Assembly (NCBI RefSeq): GCF_001586165.1
Contig: NZ_CP014608.1
Span: forward strand, 496,001-560,000
Source of the DNA: Obesumbacterium proteus
GTDB taxonomy: Bacteria > Pseudomonadota > Gammaproteobacteria > Enterobacterales > Enterobacteriaceae
Direction of reading: 5' to 3'
Length of the DNA: 64,000 nucleotides
Numbering within the stretch: position 1 is the first letter of the stretch; each line of letters begins with the position of its first letter. Positions 30,929 through 40,276 of this stretch are shown one piece after another. Both the position numbers and the translations under genes were made by a program. The notes beneath the pieces are model-generated. The model made no database searches and was not told where the DNA came from. It worked only from the letters and a program-made list of their open reading frames with translations.

Positions 30929-31348
30929 ATGGCTATGACTTACCATCTGGACGTTGTCAGCGCAGAACAGAAAATGTTTTCTGGGCTGGTACAGAAAATC
31001 CAGGTGACAGGTAGTGAAGGTGAGCTAGGGGTTTTCCCTGGTCACGCCCCGCTGCTTACTGCCATTAAGCCTGGCATGGTGCGTATTGTTAAACAGCATG
31101 GTGAAGAAGAGTTCATCTACCTGTCCGGCGGTATCCTTGAGGTACAGCCGAGCTCGGTAACCGTGTTGGCAGATACCGCCATTCGTGGTCAAGACCTCGA
31201 CGAGGCGCGAGCGATGGAATCTAAGCGTAAAGCGGAAGAACACATCAATAACTCGCACGGCGATGTTGACTATGCTCAGGCATCAGCGGAATTGTCCAAA
31301 GCGATCGCGAAACTTCGCGTTATCGAATTGACCAAGAAAGCGATGTAA
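30929..31348 (+). CDS. atpC: FoF1 ATP synthase subunit epsilon
   Basis: Epsilon (139 residues) has an N-terminal beta sandwich (YHLDVVSAEQKMFSGLV) and a C-terminal helical hairpin that inhibits ATP hydrolysis when extended. It is the last gene of the atp operon and is followed at once by an intrinsic terminator. Confidence 0.97.
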   Translation: MAMTYHLDVVSAEQKMFSGLVQKIQVTGSEGELGVFPGHAPLLTAIKPGMVRIVKQHGEEEFIYLSGGILEVQPSSVTVLADTAIRGQDLDEARAMESKRKAEEHINNSHGDVDYAQASAELSKAIAKLRVIELTKKAM

Positions 31349-31361
31349 GCAGACTCCAAAT

Positions 31362-31389
31362 AAAAAGCGGCTGAAAGGCCGCTTTTTTT
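31362..31389 (+). terminator. intrinsic terminator of the atp operon
   Basis: A 10-bp stem (AAAAAGCGGC / GCCGCTTTTT) with a 6-nt loop runs into eight Ts. It lies 14 bp after the atpC stop. The 230 bp between it and glmU show no gene; they must hold any separate glmU promoter. Confidence 0.92.
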
Positions 31390-31619
31390 ATTCTGAAAAT
31401 AAGACTTTCCCCAGAGCAAATCTCGCCTAAACGTTGTGCAATTAACCTATTATTTGTCTCTGTTCGCAGACATATTTTCCCATTCTGCCCGCTGTTATTT
31501 ATTATGTGTCTATTCCGCAGCCAGCGCGGCTTGCGAAAGTTTTGTGCTGAGAAATATGTAGTAATTCTGTTACCAAACAGGTTTACTTTGCCCATCAATT
31601 TGAATGAATCAGGTTGCTT

Positions 31620-32987
31620 ATGTCTAACAGTTCTTTAAGCGTTGTTATTCTTGCCGCAGGCAAGGGTACTCGTATGTATTCCGATCTTCCTAAAGTGCTT
31701 CATCCTCTGGCTGGAAAGCCAATGGTTCAGCATGTCATCGATACGGCTTTAAAGTTAGGCGCACAGAACGTGCATCTGGTTTATGGCCATGGTGGGGATC
31801 TGTTAAAAGAAAAACTGTCAGACCAGCCGCTGAACTGGGTATTACAGGCCGAACAGCTGGGTACCGGGCATGCGATGCAACAAGCGGCGCCACATTTTTC
31901 TGATGATGAAGATGTGTTGATGCTGTATGGCGATGTGCCTCTTATTTCCGGTGAAACGCTGCAACGCTTGTTAGCCGCTAAGCCGCAAGGCGGTATTGGT
32001 TTGCTGACCGTTAAGCTTGCGGATCCTACTGGCTATGGCCGAATCGTGCGTGAAAACGACAACGTTGTGGGCATTGTTGAACACAAAGATGCTACGGCAG
32101 AGCAGCATAAAATCAATGAAATCAACACCGGCATTCTGGTTGCCAGCGGTCGCGATCTAAAACGTTGGTTAGGCAAACTTAACAACAATAATGCGCAGGG
32201 TGAATATTACATCACTGACATTATTGCCTTGGCGCATCAGGAAGGACACCGTATTGAAGCTGTTCATCCTGACCGTTTGAGTGAGGTTGAGGGCGTTAAT
32301 AACCGTCTGCAACTGTCAGCGTTAGAGCGTGAATATCAATCTGAACAGGCGCAGAAATTGTTGTTAGCTGGCGTGATGCTGCTTGATCCTGCTCGTTTCG
32401 ATCTGCGCGGTGAACTGATCCATGGCCGTGATATCTCCATTGATACTAACGTGATTATCGAAGGTACCGTTAAGCTAGGCGATCGCGTGCGCATCGGTAC
32501 TGGCTGTGTGCTGAAAGACTGCGTTATCGGTGATGATTGCGAAATTAGCCCTTATACCGTGATTGAGAACTCTACTTTAGCGACGGAATGCACCGTTGGG
32601 CCATTCGCTCGTTTGCGTCCAGGCGCTGATTTAGCTGAGAAAGCACATGTCGGCAACTTCGTTGAAATTAAGAAAGCACGCTTGGGTAAAGGCTCTAAAG
32701 CTGGGCACCTTTCCTATTTAGGCGATGCGGAGATTGGCGACAACGTGAACATTGGTGCGGGTACGATCACCTGTAACTACGATGGCGCCAATAAATTCAA
32801 GACGATTATCGGCGACGATGTGTTTGTGGGTTCTGATACTCAGCTGGTGGCCCCAGTCACCATTGGCAACGGTGTCACGATTGCGGCGGGCACAACCGTA
32901 ACGAAAAACGTGGCGGAAAAAGAGCTAGTCTTAAGTCGCGTTAAGCAAACACATATCCAAGGCTGGAAACGTCCGGTAAAGAAATAG
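31620..32987 (+). CDS. glmU: bifunctional UDP-GlcNAc pyrophosphorylase / glucosamine-1-phosphate acetyltransferase
   Basis: GlmU performs the last two steps to UDP-N-acetylglucosamine, the precursor of peptidoglycan and lipopolysaccharide. The N-terminal nucleotidyltransferase has LAAGKGTRMYSDLPK; a linker helix follows, then a left-handed beta-helix of hexapeptide repeats from about residue 250, with the acetyltransferase motif NYDGANKFKT. ATG 31620 is chosen (455 residues; E. coli 456): AGG lies 6 bp upstream, and the TTG at 31614 has no site. Confidence 0.97.
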   Translation: MSNSSLSVVILAAGKGTRMYSDLPKVLHPLAGKPMVQHVIDTALKLGAQNVHLVYGHGGDLLKEKLSDQPLNWVLQAEQLGTGHAMQQAAPHFSDDEDVLMLYGDVPLISGETLQRLLAAKPQGGIGLLTVKLADPTGYGRIVRENDNVVGIVEHKDATAEQHKINEINTGILVASGRDLKRWLGKLNNNNAQGEYYITDIIALAHQEGHRIEAVHPDRLSEVEGVNNRLQLSALEREYQSEQAQKLLLAGVMLLDPARFDLRGELIHGRDISIDTNVIIEGTVKLGDRVRIGTGCVLKDCVIGDDCEISPYTVIENSTLATECTVGPFARLRPGADLAEKAHVGNFVEIKKARLGKGSKAGHLSYLGDAEIGDNVNIGAGTITCNYDGANKFKTIIGDDVFVGSDTQLVAPVTIGNGVTIAAGTTVTKNVAEKELVLSRVKQTHIQGWKRPVKK

Positions 32988-33103
32988 TTGCTAAATAAGA
33001 TAGGTTATCCCCGTTAAACACGGTTGATGATTACAACGGTAATCTATTTTGCACTGTGCCTTGTTTACCAAGGCGCAGAACAAAATAAGCAGTAAAAAAT
33101 AAT

Positions 33104-33145
33104 ATCCCCACAGGGGAATCGCCCCAATCTCTACAGGCTCGGGGC
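33104..33145 (+). promoter_or_regulatory. two short hairpins in the glmU-glmS spacer
   Basis: The 230-bp gap between glmU and glmS contains TCCCC-ACA-GGGGA (33105-33117) and GCCCC...GGGGC (33121-33145). In E. coli the glmS leader of the processed glmUS mRNA is opened by the small RNA GlmZ. A similar control here is an inference from position; I did not identify the pairing region. Confidence 0.4.
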
Positions 33146-33217
33146 ACCAAATCAGATCGTAAGGACATCGACAGAGCAGTAAACAAAATGCTGTTCTTGT
33201 TATAGGAATCAAACACT

Positions 33218-35050
33218 ATGTGTGGAATTGTTGGCGCAGTTGCGCAGCGTGATATTGCAGAAATCCTGTTAGAAGGTCTGCGTCGTTTAGAATACCGTGG
33301 TTATGATTCTGCGGGTCTGGCGGTCGTTGATCATCAGGGGCATATGCAGCGTATCCGCCGCGTCGGAAAGGTACAGGCTCTCAGTGATGCCGTAGCGGAA
33401 AGCCCAATGACCGGTGGAACCGGTATTGCGCATACTCGCTGGGCAACACACGGTGAACCCACCGAACATAATGCGCACCCGCATGTTTCTGAACATATTG
33501 CCGTGGTACACAACGGTATTATCGAAAACTACGAATCCCTGCGTGCGTTGCTGATTGAGCGTGGCTATCACTTTACGTCTGAAACTGATACCGAAGTGAT
33601 CGCGCATCTCACCCATTGGGAGCAGCAACAGGCTGGCGGTTCGCTATTAGAAGTTGTTCAACGCGTTATCCCACAGCTGCGCGGTGCTTACGGTACCGTC
33701 GTGATGGATGCTCGTCATCCAGATGTACTGGTCACCGCCCGCTCAGGCAGCCCGCTGGTGATTGGTTGCGGAATGGGCGAAAACTTTATTGCCTCCGATC
33801 AGCTGGCACTGCTGCCTGTGACCCGCCGCTTTATCTTCTTGGAAGAGGGCGATATTGCTGAAGTGACTCGCCGCACGGTGAAGATCTTTGATAAAGAAGG
33901 CAATGCCGTTGAACGCGCAGAAATTGAATCCAACGTGCAATATGACGCGGGTGACAAAGGCGCATATCGCCACTACATGCAAAAAGAGATCTACGAGCAG
34001 CCGCTAGCCATCAAAAATACCCTTGAAGGGCGTTTTAGCCACGGTAAAGTGGATCTGAGCGAACTCGGTGAGAAAGCCGATACGCTGCTGGCGAAGGTTG
34101 AGCACATCCAGATTATCGCCTGTGGGACTTCATACCACTCGGGTATGGTGGCGCGCTATTGGTTTGAATCTCTGGCCGGTGTGCCTTGTGACGTGGAGAT
34201 TGCTTCTGAATTCCGCTATCGCAAGTCTGCGGTACGTAAAAACAGCCTGATCATTACGTTATCTCAGTCGGGTGAAACGGCGGATACGCTAGCGGCTTTA
34301 CGTTTGTCCAAAGAGATTGGCTATTTAGGCTCGTTGGCTATCTGTAACGTAGCCAGCTCGTCGCTGGTGCGTGAATCTGATTTGGCTCTGATGACCAAAG
34401 CAGGAACGGAAATCGGTGTCGCATCTACCAAAGCGTTTACCACTCAGTTAACCGTGTTGCTGATGCTGGTGGCGCGTATTGGCCGCCTGCATGCGATGCC
34501 TGAGCAGATTGAGCACGATATCGTTCACGCCTTGCAAGCACTGCCTGCGCGTATTGAGCAGATGTTATCGATGGATCAAGGTATTGAAGAACTGGCCGAA
34601 GATTTCATGGATAAACAGCATGCCCTGTTCCTTGGACGTGGCGATCAGTATCCCATCGCAATGGAAGGTGCTCTGAAGCTTAAAGAGATCTCCTATATCC
34701 ATGCAGAAGCCTATGCGGCTGGTGAACTCAAACACGGGCCACTGGCGCTGATTGATGCCGATATGCCGGTGGTTGTGATTGCGCCAAACAACGAACTGTT
34801 GGAAAAATTGAAATCCAATATTGAAGAAGTTCGCGCGCGCGGCGGTTTGCTGTATGTCTTTGCCGATAAGGACGCTGGTTTCACCGATAGCGAAGGTATG
34901 CGCATTATTTCTCTGCCGCACGTAGAAGAGGTGATTGCACCGATCTTCTATACCGTTCCGCTTCAGCTGCTTTCGTATCATGTGGCGCTCATCAAAGGTA
35001 CTGATGTCGATCAGCCACGAAATCTGGCTAAATCGGTAACCGTTGAATAA
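33218..35050 (+). CDS. glmS: glutamine--fructose-6-phosphate aminotransferase (GlcN-6-P synthase)
   Basis: GlmS makes glucosamine 6-phosphate from fructose 6-phosphate and glutamine. The 610 residues start MCGIVGAVAQ, so the catalytic cysteine becomes N-terminal once Met is removed. The N-terminal glutaminase (class II) domain is followed by two SIS domains with GTSYHSGMVARYW and SQSGETADTL. The C-terminus NLAKSVTVE closes the channel as in E. coli. It is followed by a terminator. Confidence 0.98.
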   Translation: MCGIVGAVAQRDIAEILLEGLRRLEYRGYDSAGLAVVDHQGHMQRIRRVGKVQALSDAVAESPMTGGTGIAHTRWATHGEPTEHNAHPHVSEHIAVVHNGIIENYESLRALLIERGYHFTSETDTEVIAHLTHWEQQQAGGSLLEVVQRVIPQLRGAYGTVVMDARHPDVLVTARSGSPLVIGCGMGENFIASDQLALLPVTRRFIFLEEGDIAEVTRRTVKIFDKEGNAVERAEIESNVQYDAGDKGAYRHYMQKEIYEQPLAIKNTLEGRFSHGKVDLSELGEKADTLLAKVEHIQIIACGTSYHSGMVARYWFESLAGVPCDVEIASEFRYRKSAVRKNSLIITLSQSGETADTLAALRLSKEIGYLGSLAICNVASSSLVRESDLALMTKAGTEIGVASTKAFTTQLTVLLMLVARIGRLHAMPEQIEHDIVHALQALPARIEQMLSMDQGIEELAEDFMDKQHALFLGRGDQYPIAMEGALKLKEISYIHAEAYAAGELKHGPLALIDADMPVVVIAPNNELLEKLKSNIEEVRARGGLLYVFADKDAGFTDSEGMRIISLPHVEEVIAPIFYTVPLQLLSYHVALIKGTDVDQPRNLAKSVTVE

Positions 35051-35060
35051 ACCCGTCTCG

Positions 35061-35086
35061 AAGCCCCGTTCGCGGGGCTTTTTCAT
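35061..35086 (+). terminator. intrinsic terminator after glmS
   Basis: An 8-bp GC-rich stem (AAGCCCCG / CGGGGCTT) with a TTCG loop is followed by TTTTTCATTTTT. It lies 10 bp past the glmS stop. Confidence 0.92.
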
Positions 35087-35111
35087 TTTTCCCCGCCAAC
35101 AAACATTTCAT

Positions 35112-35162
35112 CTGTAATAAAACTGTCATATTCCATACATTTTACTGTAATCAAACTGCCTT
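35112..35162 (+). promoter_or_regulatory. Pho box array upstream of pstS (five phased half-sites)
   Basis: PhoB half-sites of the form CTGTNAT occur at 35112 (CTGTAAT), 35123 (CTGTCAT), 35134 (CATACAT, weak), 35145 (CTGTAAT) and 35156 (CTGCCTT, weak). They are spaced exactly 11 bp apart, the period of tandem Pho boxes. PhoB should bind here in phosphate starvation and activate pstSCAB-phoU. A -10-like CATACTTAAACT follows near 35180. Confidence 0.88.
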
Positions 35163-35238
35163 ATTTTCCCTCCTGCACCATACTTAAACTTGATTGTTCA
35201 CACAGATGCTGATGAATAACACTCCCTGTGGAGGGAAT

Positions 35239-36312
35239 ATGAAGCCGATGCGTTCCTTGGTTGTCACTAAAAAAATGGTTACCCATAAGACTGTTGCTGC
35301 CATTGTTGCTGCAGCTTGCTCTCTGACTACAATGTCTGCATTCGCTGCGACCAGCCTGACCGGTGCCGGTGCGACTTTCCCCGCGCCTGTTTATGCTAAG
35401 TGGGCAGATACCTATCAGAAAGAAACCGGTAACAAAGTTAACTATCAAGGTATTGGTTCTTCCGGCGGCGTTAAGCAAATCATTGCTAACACCGTTGATT
35501 TCGGTGCATCTGATGCGCCTCTGACCGATGAAAAACTGGCCGCAGATGGCCTGTTCCAGTTCCCAACCGTTATCGGTGGTGTGGTGCTGGCGGTTAACAT
35601 TCCGGGATTGAAATCTGGCGAACTGACGCTGGATGGCAAAACTCTGGGTGATATCTATCTGGGCAACATCAAAAAATGGAATGACCCAGCGATCACCAAA
35701 TTAAACCCAGGTCTAAAACTACCAGATACCAATATTGCCGTGGTTCGCCGCGCTGATGGCTCTGGCACTTCTTATGTCTTCACCAACTATCTGGCGAAAG
35801 TAAACGCAGATTGGAAATCTAAAGTTGGTGCAGGTTCTACCGTTAACTGGCCAACCGGTTTGGGCGGCAAAGGTAACGACGGCGTTGCTGCGTTCATCCA
35901 GCGTCTGCCAGGCTCCATTGGCTACGTTGAGTATGCTTACGTTAAGCAAAGCAAACTGGCTTATACCAAGCTGATCTCCGCAGATGGTGATGCTGTTCTA
36001 CCAACGGAAGAGAGCTTTAGCAACGCGGCTAAAGGTGCTGACTGGAGTAAATCCTTCGCGCAAGACCTGACCAACCAGAAAGGCGCTAATGCATGGCCTA
36101 TCAGCTCCACTACCTTCATTCTGGTGCACAAAGATCAGCAGAAACCAGAGCAGGGTGCAGCGGTACTGAAATTCTTCGACTGGGCCTATAAAAATGGCGG
36201 CAAAGAAGCCAGCGCCTTGGACTATGCACCGTTGCCTAGCGCTGTCGTTGAGCAAATTCGTGCAGCATGGAAGACCAACGTAAAAGACAGTTCAGGTAAA
36301 GCGCTGTACTAA
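35239..36312 (+). CDS. pstS: phosphate-binding periplasmic protein PstS
   Basis: PstS is the periplasmic phosphate receptor of the Pst transporter. ATG 35239 follows GGAGGGAAT closely and gives 357 residues; an upstream ATG at 35194 would add 15 residues ahead of this site. The signal peptide is long (about 36 residues, ending MSAFA before ATSLTGAG), because the n-region carries an extra stretch compared with E. coli. The phosphate-binding loops TGAGATFPAP, GIGSSGG and RRADGSGTS are intact. Confidence 0.96.
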   Translation: MKPMRSLVVTKKMVTHKTVAAIVAAACSLTTMSAFAATSLTGAGATFPAPVYAKWADTYQKETGNKVNYQGIGSSGGVKQIIANTVDFGASDAPLTDEKLAADGLFQFPTVIGGVVLAVNIPGLKSGELTLDGKTLGDIYLGNIKKWNDPAITKLNPGLKLPDTNIAVVRRADGSGTSYVFTNYLAKVNADWKSKVGAGSTVNWPTGLGGKGNDGVAAFIQRLPGSIGYVEYAYVKQSKLAYTKLISADGDAVLPTEESFSNAAKGADWSKSFAQDLTNQKGANAWPISSTTFILVHKDQQKPEQGAAVLKFFDWAYKNGGKEASALDYAPLPSAVVEQIRAAWKTNVKDSSGKALY

Positions 36313-36375
36313 TGTTTCATCCGCTTCCAGAGCCGATGCTTTGGAAGCGGAACTCTAGTTTAAGAAGAGAATCAC

Positions 36376-37362
36376 ATGGCTGATCATCCGTTATCTAAGC
36401 CTTCATTGCCCAAGAAAGAATCAAAAATAAAACCACCGAGCAAAAACGGTGACGTTATCTTTGGTGCTCTAGTCAAACTAGCAGCGCTGATTACCCTATT
36501 GTTGCTGGGCGGCATCATTGTTTCGCTGTTTATCGCGTCGCTGCCGAGCATTCAGAAGTTTGGCTTCGCCTTCCTGTGGTCCAAAGAGTGGGACGCACCA
36601 GCGGAGCAGTTTGGTGCGTTGGTGCCGATTTACGGCACGATCGTCACCTCTATTATCGCCTTAGTCATTGCCGTTCCTGTGAGCTTCGGGATCGCGTTGT
36701 TCCTGACTGAACTCGCGCCAAACTGGCTGCGCCGCCCGCTGGGTGTTGCGATTGAGCTGTTGGCCGCTATTCCGAGCATTGTTTATGGCATGTGGGGCCT
36801 GTTTGTTTTTGCTCCGCTGTTTGCCGAATATTTCCAAACGCCGGTGGGTGATGTGCTTTCCGGTATTCCAATTGTGGGGGATCTCTTTGCTGGCCCTGCG
36901 TTTGGTATCGGTATTTTGGCTGCCGGTGTGATTCTTGCCATCATGATCATTCCTTATATTGCCGCCGTAATGCGTGATGTTTTTGAGCAAACGCCGGTGA
37001 TGATGAAGGAATCAGCCTACGGTATTGGCTGTACGACGTGGGAAGTGATGAGCCGCATCGTTCTTCCGTTCACCAAAAATGGGGTGATCGGCGGCATTAT
37101 GCTGGGTTTAGGGCGCGCGCTGGGTGAAACCATGGCGGTGACTTTCGTCATTGGTAATACCTACCAGCTCGACAGCGCTTCGCTGTTTATGCCGGGGAAC
37201 AGTATTACTTCTGCCTTGGCGAATGAGTTTGCCGAAGCTGAGTCAGGTCTGCATACGGCGGCGCTGATGGAGTTAGGCCTGATCCTGTTTGTTATCACGT
37301 TCATTGTGTTGGCATTGTCCAAGCTGATGATTTTACGTCTTGATAAGAATGAGGGACGTTAA
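36376..37362 (+). CDS. pstC: phosphate ABC transporter permease PstC
   Basis: PstC (328 residues; E. coli 319) is one of the two membrane subunits of the Pst system. After a polar N-terminus of about 30 residues come six helices. The EAA loop that docks to PstB is visible around MMKESAYGIGCTTWEVMSRIVLP. It is joined to pstA by a one-base gap. Confidence 0.96.
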   Translation: MADHPLSKPSLPKKESKIKPPSKNGDVIFGALVKLAALITLLLLGGIIVSLFIASLPSIQKFGFAFLWSKEWDAPAEQFGALVPIYGTIVTSIIALVIAVPVSFGIALFLTELAPNWLRRPLGVAIELLAAIPSIVYGMWGLFVFAPLFAEYFQTPVGDVLSGIPIVGDLFAGPAFGIGILAAGVILAIMIIPYIAAVMRDVFEQTPVMMKESAYGIGCTTWEVMSRIVLPFTKNGVIGGIMLGLGRALGETMAVTFVIGNTYQLDSASLFMPGNSITSALANEFAEAESGLHTAALMELGLILFVITFIVLALSKLMILRLDKNEGR

Positions 37363-37363
37363 G

Positions 37364-38251
37364 ATGGCGATGATTGATATGAATGACGCACAGGCTTTAG
37401 CCAGTTCTCGCCGAAAAATGCAGGCATGGCGTCGTCAGAAAAACCGCATTGCGCTGTTTTTGTCGATGGTCACGATGGCCTTTGGTCTGTTCTGGCTGGT
37501 GTGGATTTTGTTTTCGACAATCACGAAAGGCATTGATGGCATGTCCATCGCGCTGTTCACCGAAATGACACCTCCGCCAAACAGTGAAGGCGGTGGTTTG
37601 GCTAACGCCATTGCCGGTTCTGGTTTGCTCATCCTGTGGGCTACGGTGATTGGTACACCGCTAGGAATTATGGCCGGCATCTATTTAGCCGAGTATGGCC
37701 GCAAAGGATGGTTGGCGAATTTTATCCGCTTTATTAATGACATCTTGCTCTCTGCGCCATCTATTGTGGTTGGGCTGTTTGTGTACACCATCGTGGTTGC
37801 CAAGATGCAGCACTTCTCTGGCTGGGCGGGTGTGATTGCGCTGGCGCTGTTGCAGATCCCTATCGTTATTCGTACCACTGAAAATATGCTGAAACTGGTG
37901 CCCGATAGCCTGCGTGAAGCGGCCTATGCGCTGGGAACACCAAAATGGAAGATGATTTCTGCCATCACGTTAAAAGCATCTGTGTCCGGCATCATTACCG
38001 GCGTGCTGTTAGCGATTGCGCGTATTGCCGGTGAAACCGCGCCGCTGCTGTTTACATCGCTCTCCAACCAGTTTTGGAGCACCGATATGTCGCAGCCGAT
38101 TGCTAACCTCCCGGTCACCATATTTAAGTTTGCAATGAGCCCGTTCGCCGAGTGGCAAGAGCTGGCTTGGGCTGGGGTATTACTGATTACCCTATGTGTT
38201 CTGCTGCTGAACATTCTGGCGCGCGTCGTTTTTGCTCAGAAGAAGCGCTAA
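37364..38251 (+). CDS. pstA: phosphate ABC transporter permease PstA
   Basis: PstA (295 residues; E. coli 296) pairs with PstC. The EAA loop reads SLREAAYALGTPKWKMISAITL. ATG 37364, one base after the pstC stop, gives the E. coli-like N-terminus MAMIDM; a frame open from 37340 inside pstC is not needed. The one-base gap suggests coupled translation and equal amounts of PstA and PstC. Confidence 0.96.
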   Translation: MAMIDMNDAQALASSRRKMQAWRRQKNRIALFLSMVTMAFGLFWLVWILFSTITKGIDGMSIALFTEMTPPPNSEGGGLANAIAGSGLLILWATVIGTPLGIMAGIYLAEYGRKGWLANFIRFINDILLSAPSIVVGLFVYTIVVAKMQHFSGWAGVIALALLQIPIVIRTTENMLKLVPDSLREAAYALGTPKWKMISAITLKASVSGIITGVLLAIARIAGETAPLLFTSLSNQFWSTDMSQPIANLPVTIFKFAMSPFAEWQELAWAGVLLITLCVLLLNILARVVFAQKKR

Positions 38252-38323
38252 GAAAAAGCATTAATTATTGCAGGCGTTGCTTATCCCTAAGAAAAGCAGC
38301 GTCGTGAAAAAGAGAGATTAGAG

Positions 38324-39100
38324 ATGAGTATTGTTACAGACACGACCAACAGCAAAATCCAGGTTCGCGATCTTAACTTCTACTACGGCAAGTTCCATGC
38401 GCTGAAGAATATTTCGCTGGATATCGAAAAGAACAAGGTGACGGCGTTTATCGGCCCGTCAGGCTGTGGTAAGTCCACATTGCTGCGTACCTTCAACAAA
38501 ATGTTCCAGCTTTATCCTGAGCAGCGCGCAGAGGGGGAAATCCTGCTTGATGGGCACAATATCCTGACTGATAACTCAGATATCGCCCTGCTGCGTGCCA
38601 AAGTAGGCATGGTATTCCAAAAGCCAACGCCTTTCCCGATGTCGATTTACGATAACATCGCCTTTGGTGTGCGTTTGTTTGAAAAGCTGTCGCGTGCTGA
38701 GATGGATGAGCGCGTCCAGTGGGCATTAACCAAAGCGGCACTATGGAATGAATCAAAAGATAAGCTCCATCAGAGCGGCTACAGCCTGTCTGGTGGACAG
38801 CAGCAGCGTTTGTGTATTGCGCGTGGAATTGCTATTCGCCCTGAAGTGTTATTGCTCGATGAGCCTTGCTCCGCACTGGACCCGATTTCCACCAGCAAGA
38901 TTGAAGAGCTGATCACCGAACTGAAAGAAGACTACACGGTGGTGATCGTAACGCATAACATGCAGCAGGCTGCGCGTTGTTCAGACCATACCGCGTTTAT
39001 GTATCTGGGCGAACTGATTGAATTTAGCGATACTGACACCCTGTTTACCTCTCCGGCGCAGAAGCAAACGGAAGATTACATCACAGGCCGTTACGGCTGA
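38324..39100 (+). CDS. pstB: phosphate ABC transporter ATP-binding protein PstB
   Basis: PstB (258 residues) drives phosphate uptake. Walker A GPSGCGKST, Q-loop VFQKPTPFP, signature LSGGQQQRLCIAR and Walker B LLLDEPCSALDP are all intact. The last residues TEDYITGRYG are the family end. It stands between pstA and phoU in the usual operon order. Confidence 0.97.
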   Translation: MSIVTDTTNSKIQVRDLNFYYGKFHALKNISLDIEKNKVTAFIGPSGCGKSTLLRTFNKMFQLYPEQRAEGEILLDGHNILTDNSDIALLRAKVGMVFQKPTPFPMSIYDNIAFGVRLFEKLSRAEMDERVQWALTKAALWNESKDKLHQSGYSLSGGQQQRLCIARGIAIRPEVLLLDEPCSALDPISTSKIEELITELKEDYTVVIVTHNMQQAARCSDHTAFMYLGELIEFSDTDTLFTSPAQKQTEDYITGRYG

Positions 39101-39114
39101 TTACGGGACTTATC

Positions 39115-39843
39115 ATGGATAATTTAAACCTAAACAAACATATTTCCGGTCAGTTTAACGCCGAGCTGGAGCACATCCGCACTCAGGTGATGACCATGGG
39201 CGGGATGGTTGAGCAACAGCTTTCAGATGCGATTACCGCTATGCACAACCAAGACGGTGAGCTGGCTAAGCGCGTTATTGAAGGCGATAAAAAAGTTAAC
39301 ATGATGGAAGTGGCGATCGATGAGGCCTGTGTGAAGATCATCGCTAAGCGTCAGCCCACCGCCAGTGATTTACGTTTGGTTATGGCGATCATCAAAACGA
39401 TCTCCGAGTTGGAGCGTATTGGTGACGTAGCCGATAAAATTTGCCGTACGGCGTTAGAGAAGTTCTCGCATCAGCATCAACCGCTGTTGGTTAGCCTAGA
39501 ATCTCTGGGTCGCCATACCGTACAGATGCTGCATGACGTGCTGGATGCGTTCGCCCGTATGGATCTGGACGAAGCGGTGCGTATTTATCGTGAAGATAAA
39601 AAGGTCGATCAGGAATATGAAGGCATTGTGCGCCAGCTGATGACCTACATGATGGAAGACACGCGCACCATTCCAAGCGTTCTCACTGCGCTGTTCTGTG
39701 CGCGCTCCATTGAGCGTATTGGCGACCGCTGCCAGAATATCTGTGAGTTTATTTTCTACTTCGTTAAAGGGCAGGATTTCCGTCACCTTGGCGGTGATGA
39801 GTTGGATCAGCTGTTGGCGAAGGATGGGAATAAGCCGACGTGA
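39115..39843 (+). CDS. phoU: phosphate-signalling regulator PhoU
   Basis: PhoU (242 residues) has two three-helix PhoU repeats; the metal-binding helices show ERIGDVADKICR and its counterpart ERIGDRCQNICEF. It conveys the state of the Pst transporter to PhoR/PhoB and turns off the Pho regulon when phosphate is plentiful. It is the last pst gene. No clear terminator follows; the next 800 bp hold repeats. Confidence 0.97.
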   Translation: MDNLNLNKHISGQFNAELEHIRTQVMTMGGMVEQQLSDAITAMHNQDGELAKRVIEGDKKVNMMEVAIDEACVKIIAKRQPTASDLRLVMAIIKTISELERIGDVADKICRTALEKFSHQHQPLLVSLESLGRHTVQMLHDVLDAFARMDLDEAVRIYREDKKVDQEYEGIVRQLMTYMMEDTRTIPSVLTALFCARSIERIGDRCQNICEFIFYFVKGQDFRHLGGDELDQLLAKDGNKPT

Positions 39844-39965
39844 TGTAATGGAGTGTGCAGATCGTACATATAAATGCGGTATATGGTTTCGTTCGCCTGT
39901 CTATGCCGAATTGTTATGTCGGGTTACGTCCGCGTTGAAGCGTTGCATTGATATGTAATGTCAGC

Positions 39966-40189
39966 GTTCGCGTCCGTGTCGGAGGGCTCAATCGCCGCCC
40001 TCCGACGCCTCGGCTTGGCACCACCTCGACAGCCCGCTGCGCGGGTGCCCTCATTTCATCATTTCGGTTTTAACGGAACGAACGGCAATCGCCATCCTGG
40101 CTCCTCCGTTCTTTCGGCGACATCCCTGTCGCCGAATCCTAACCTACATGATTCACTCGGCTGCTCGGTAACGTGCCGGAAAAGGTCAA
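39966..40189 (-). repeat. structured intergenic element E2 (near-identical inverted partner of E4)
   Basis: This lies downstream of phoU and, in the reading used here, on the opposite strand. It matches the element at 61562-61782 over about 215 bp, with roughly nine in ten bases equal by eye. Three perfect hairpins are present: 40113-40136 (10-bp arms, loop TCCC), 40033-40045 (5-bp arms) and 39978-40006 (10-bp arms, 9-nt loop). A short GCCA/TGGC hairpin is at 40091-40101. At 10-bp stems the differences from E4 come as base-pair swaps. An 84-codon frame on the plus strand crosses it but is probably fortuitous. I do not know a name for the family. Confidence 0.85.
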
Positions 40190-40276
40190 TGTCAAAACCA
40201 AGTCTTCACTAATTGAAAAAACAAAAAGACAAAAACTTCTTTTGTCTTTTACGTGTTAGATGAAATGCATTTTAGA

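Noticed and set aside
39958..40212. 84-codon frame crossing element E2 (starts MSAFASVSEGS)
   Set aside because: It runs antisense through the hairpin element. The matching frame in E4 does not start or end in the same way. The paired changes in the stems fit structure, not protein.
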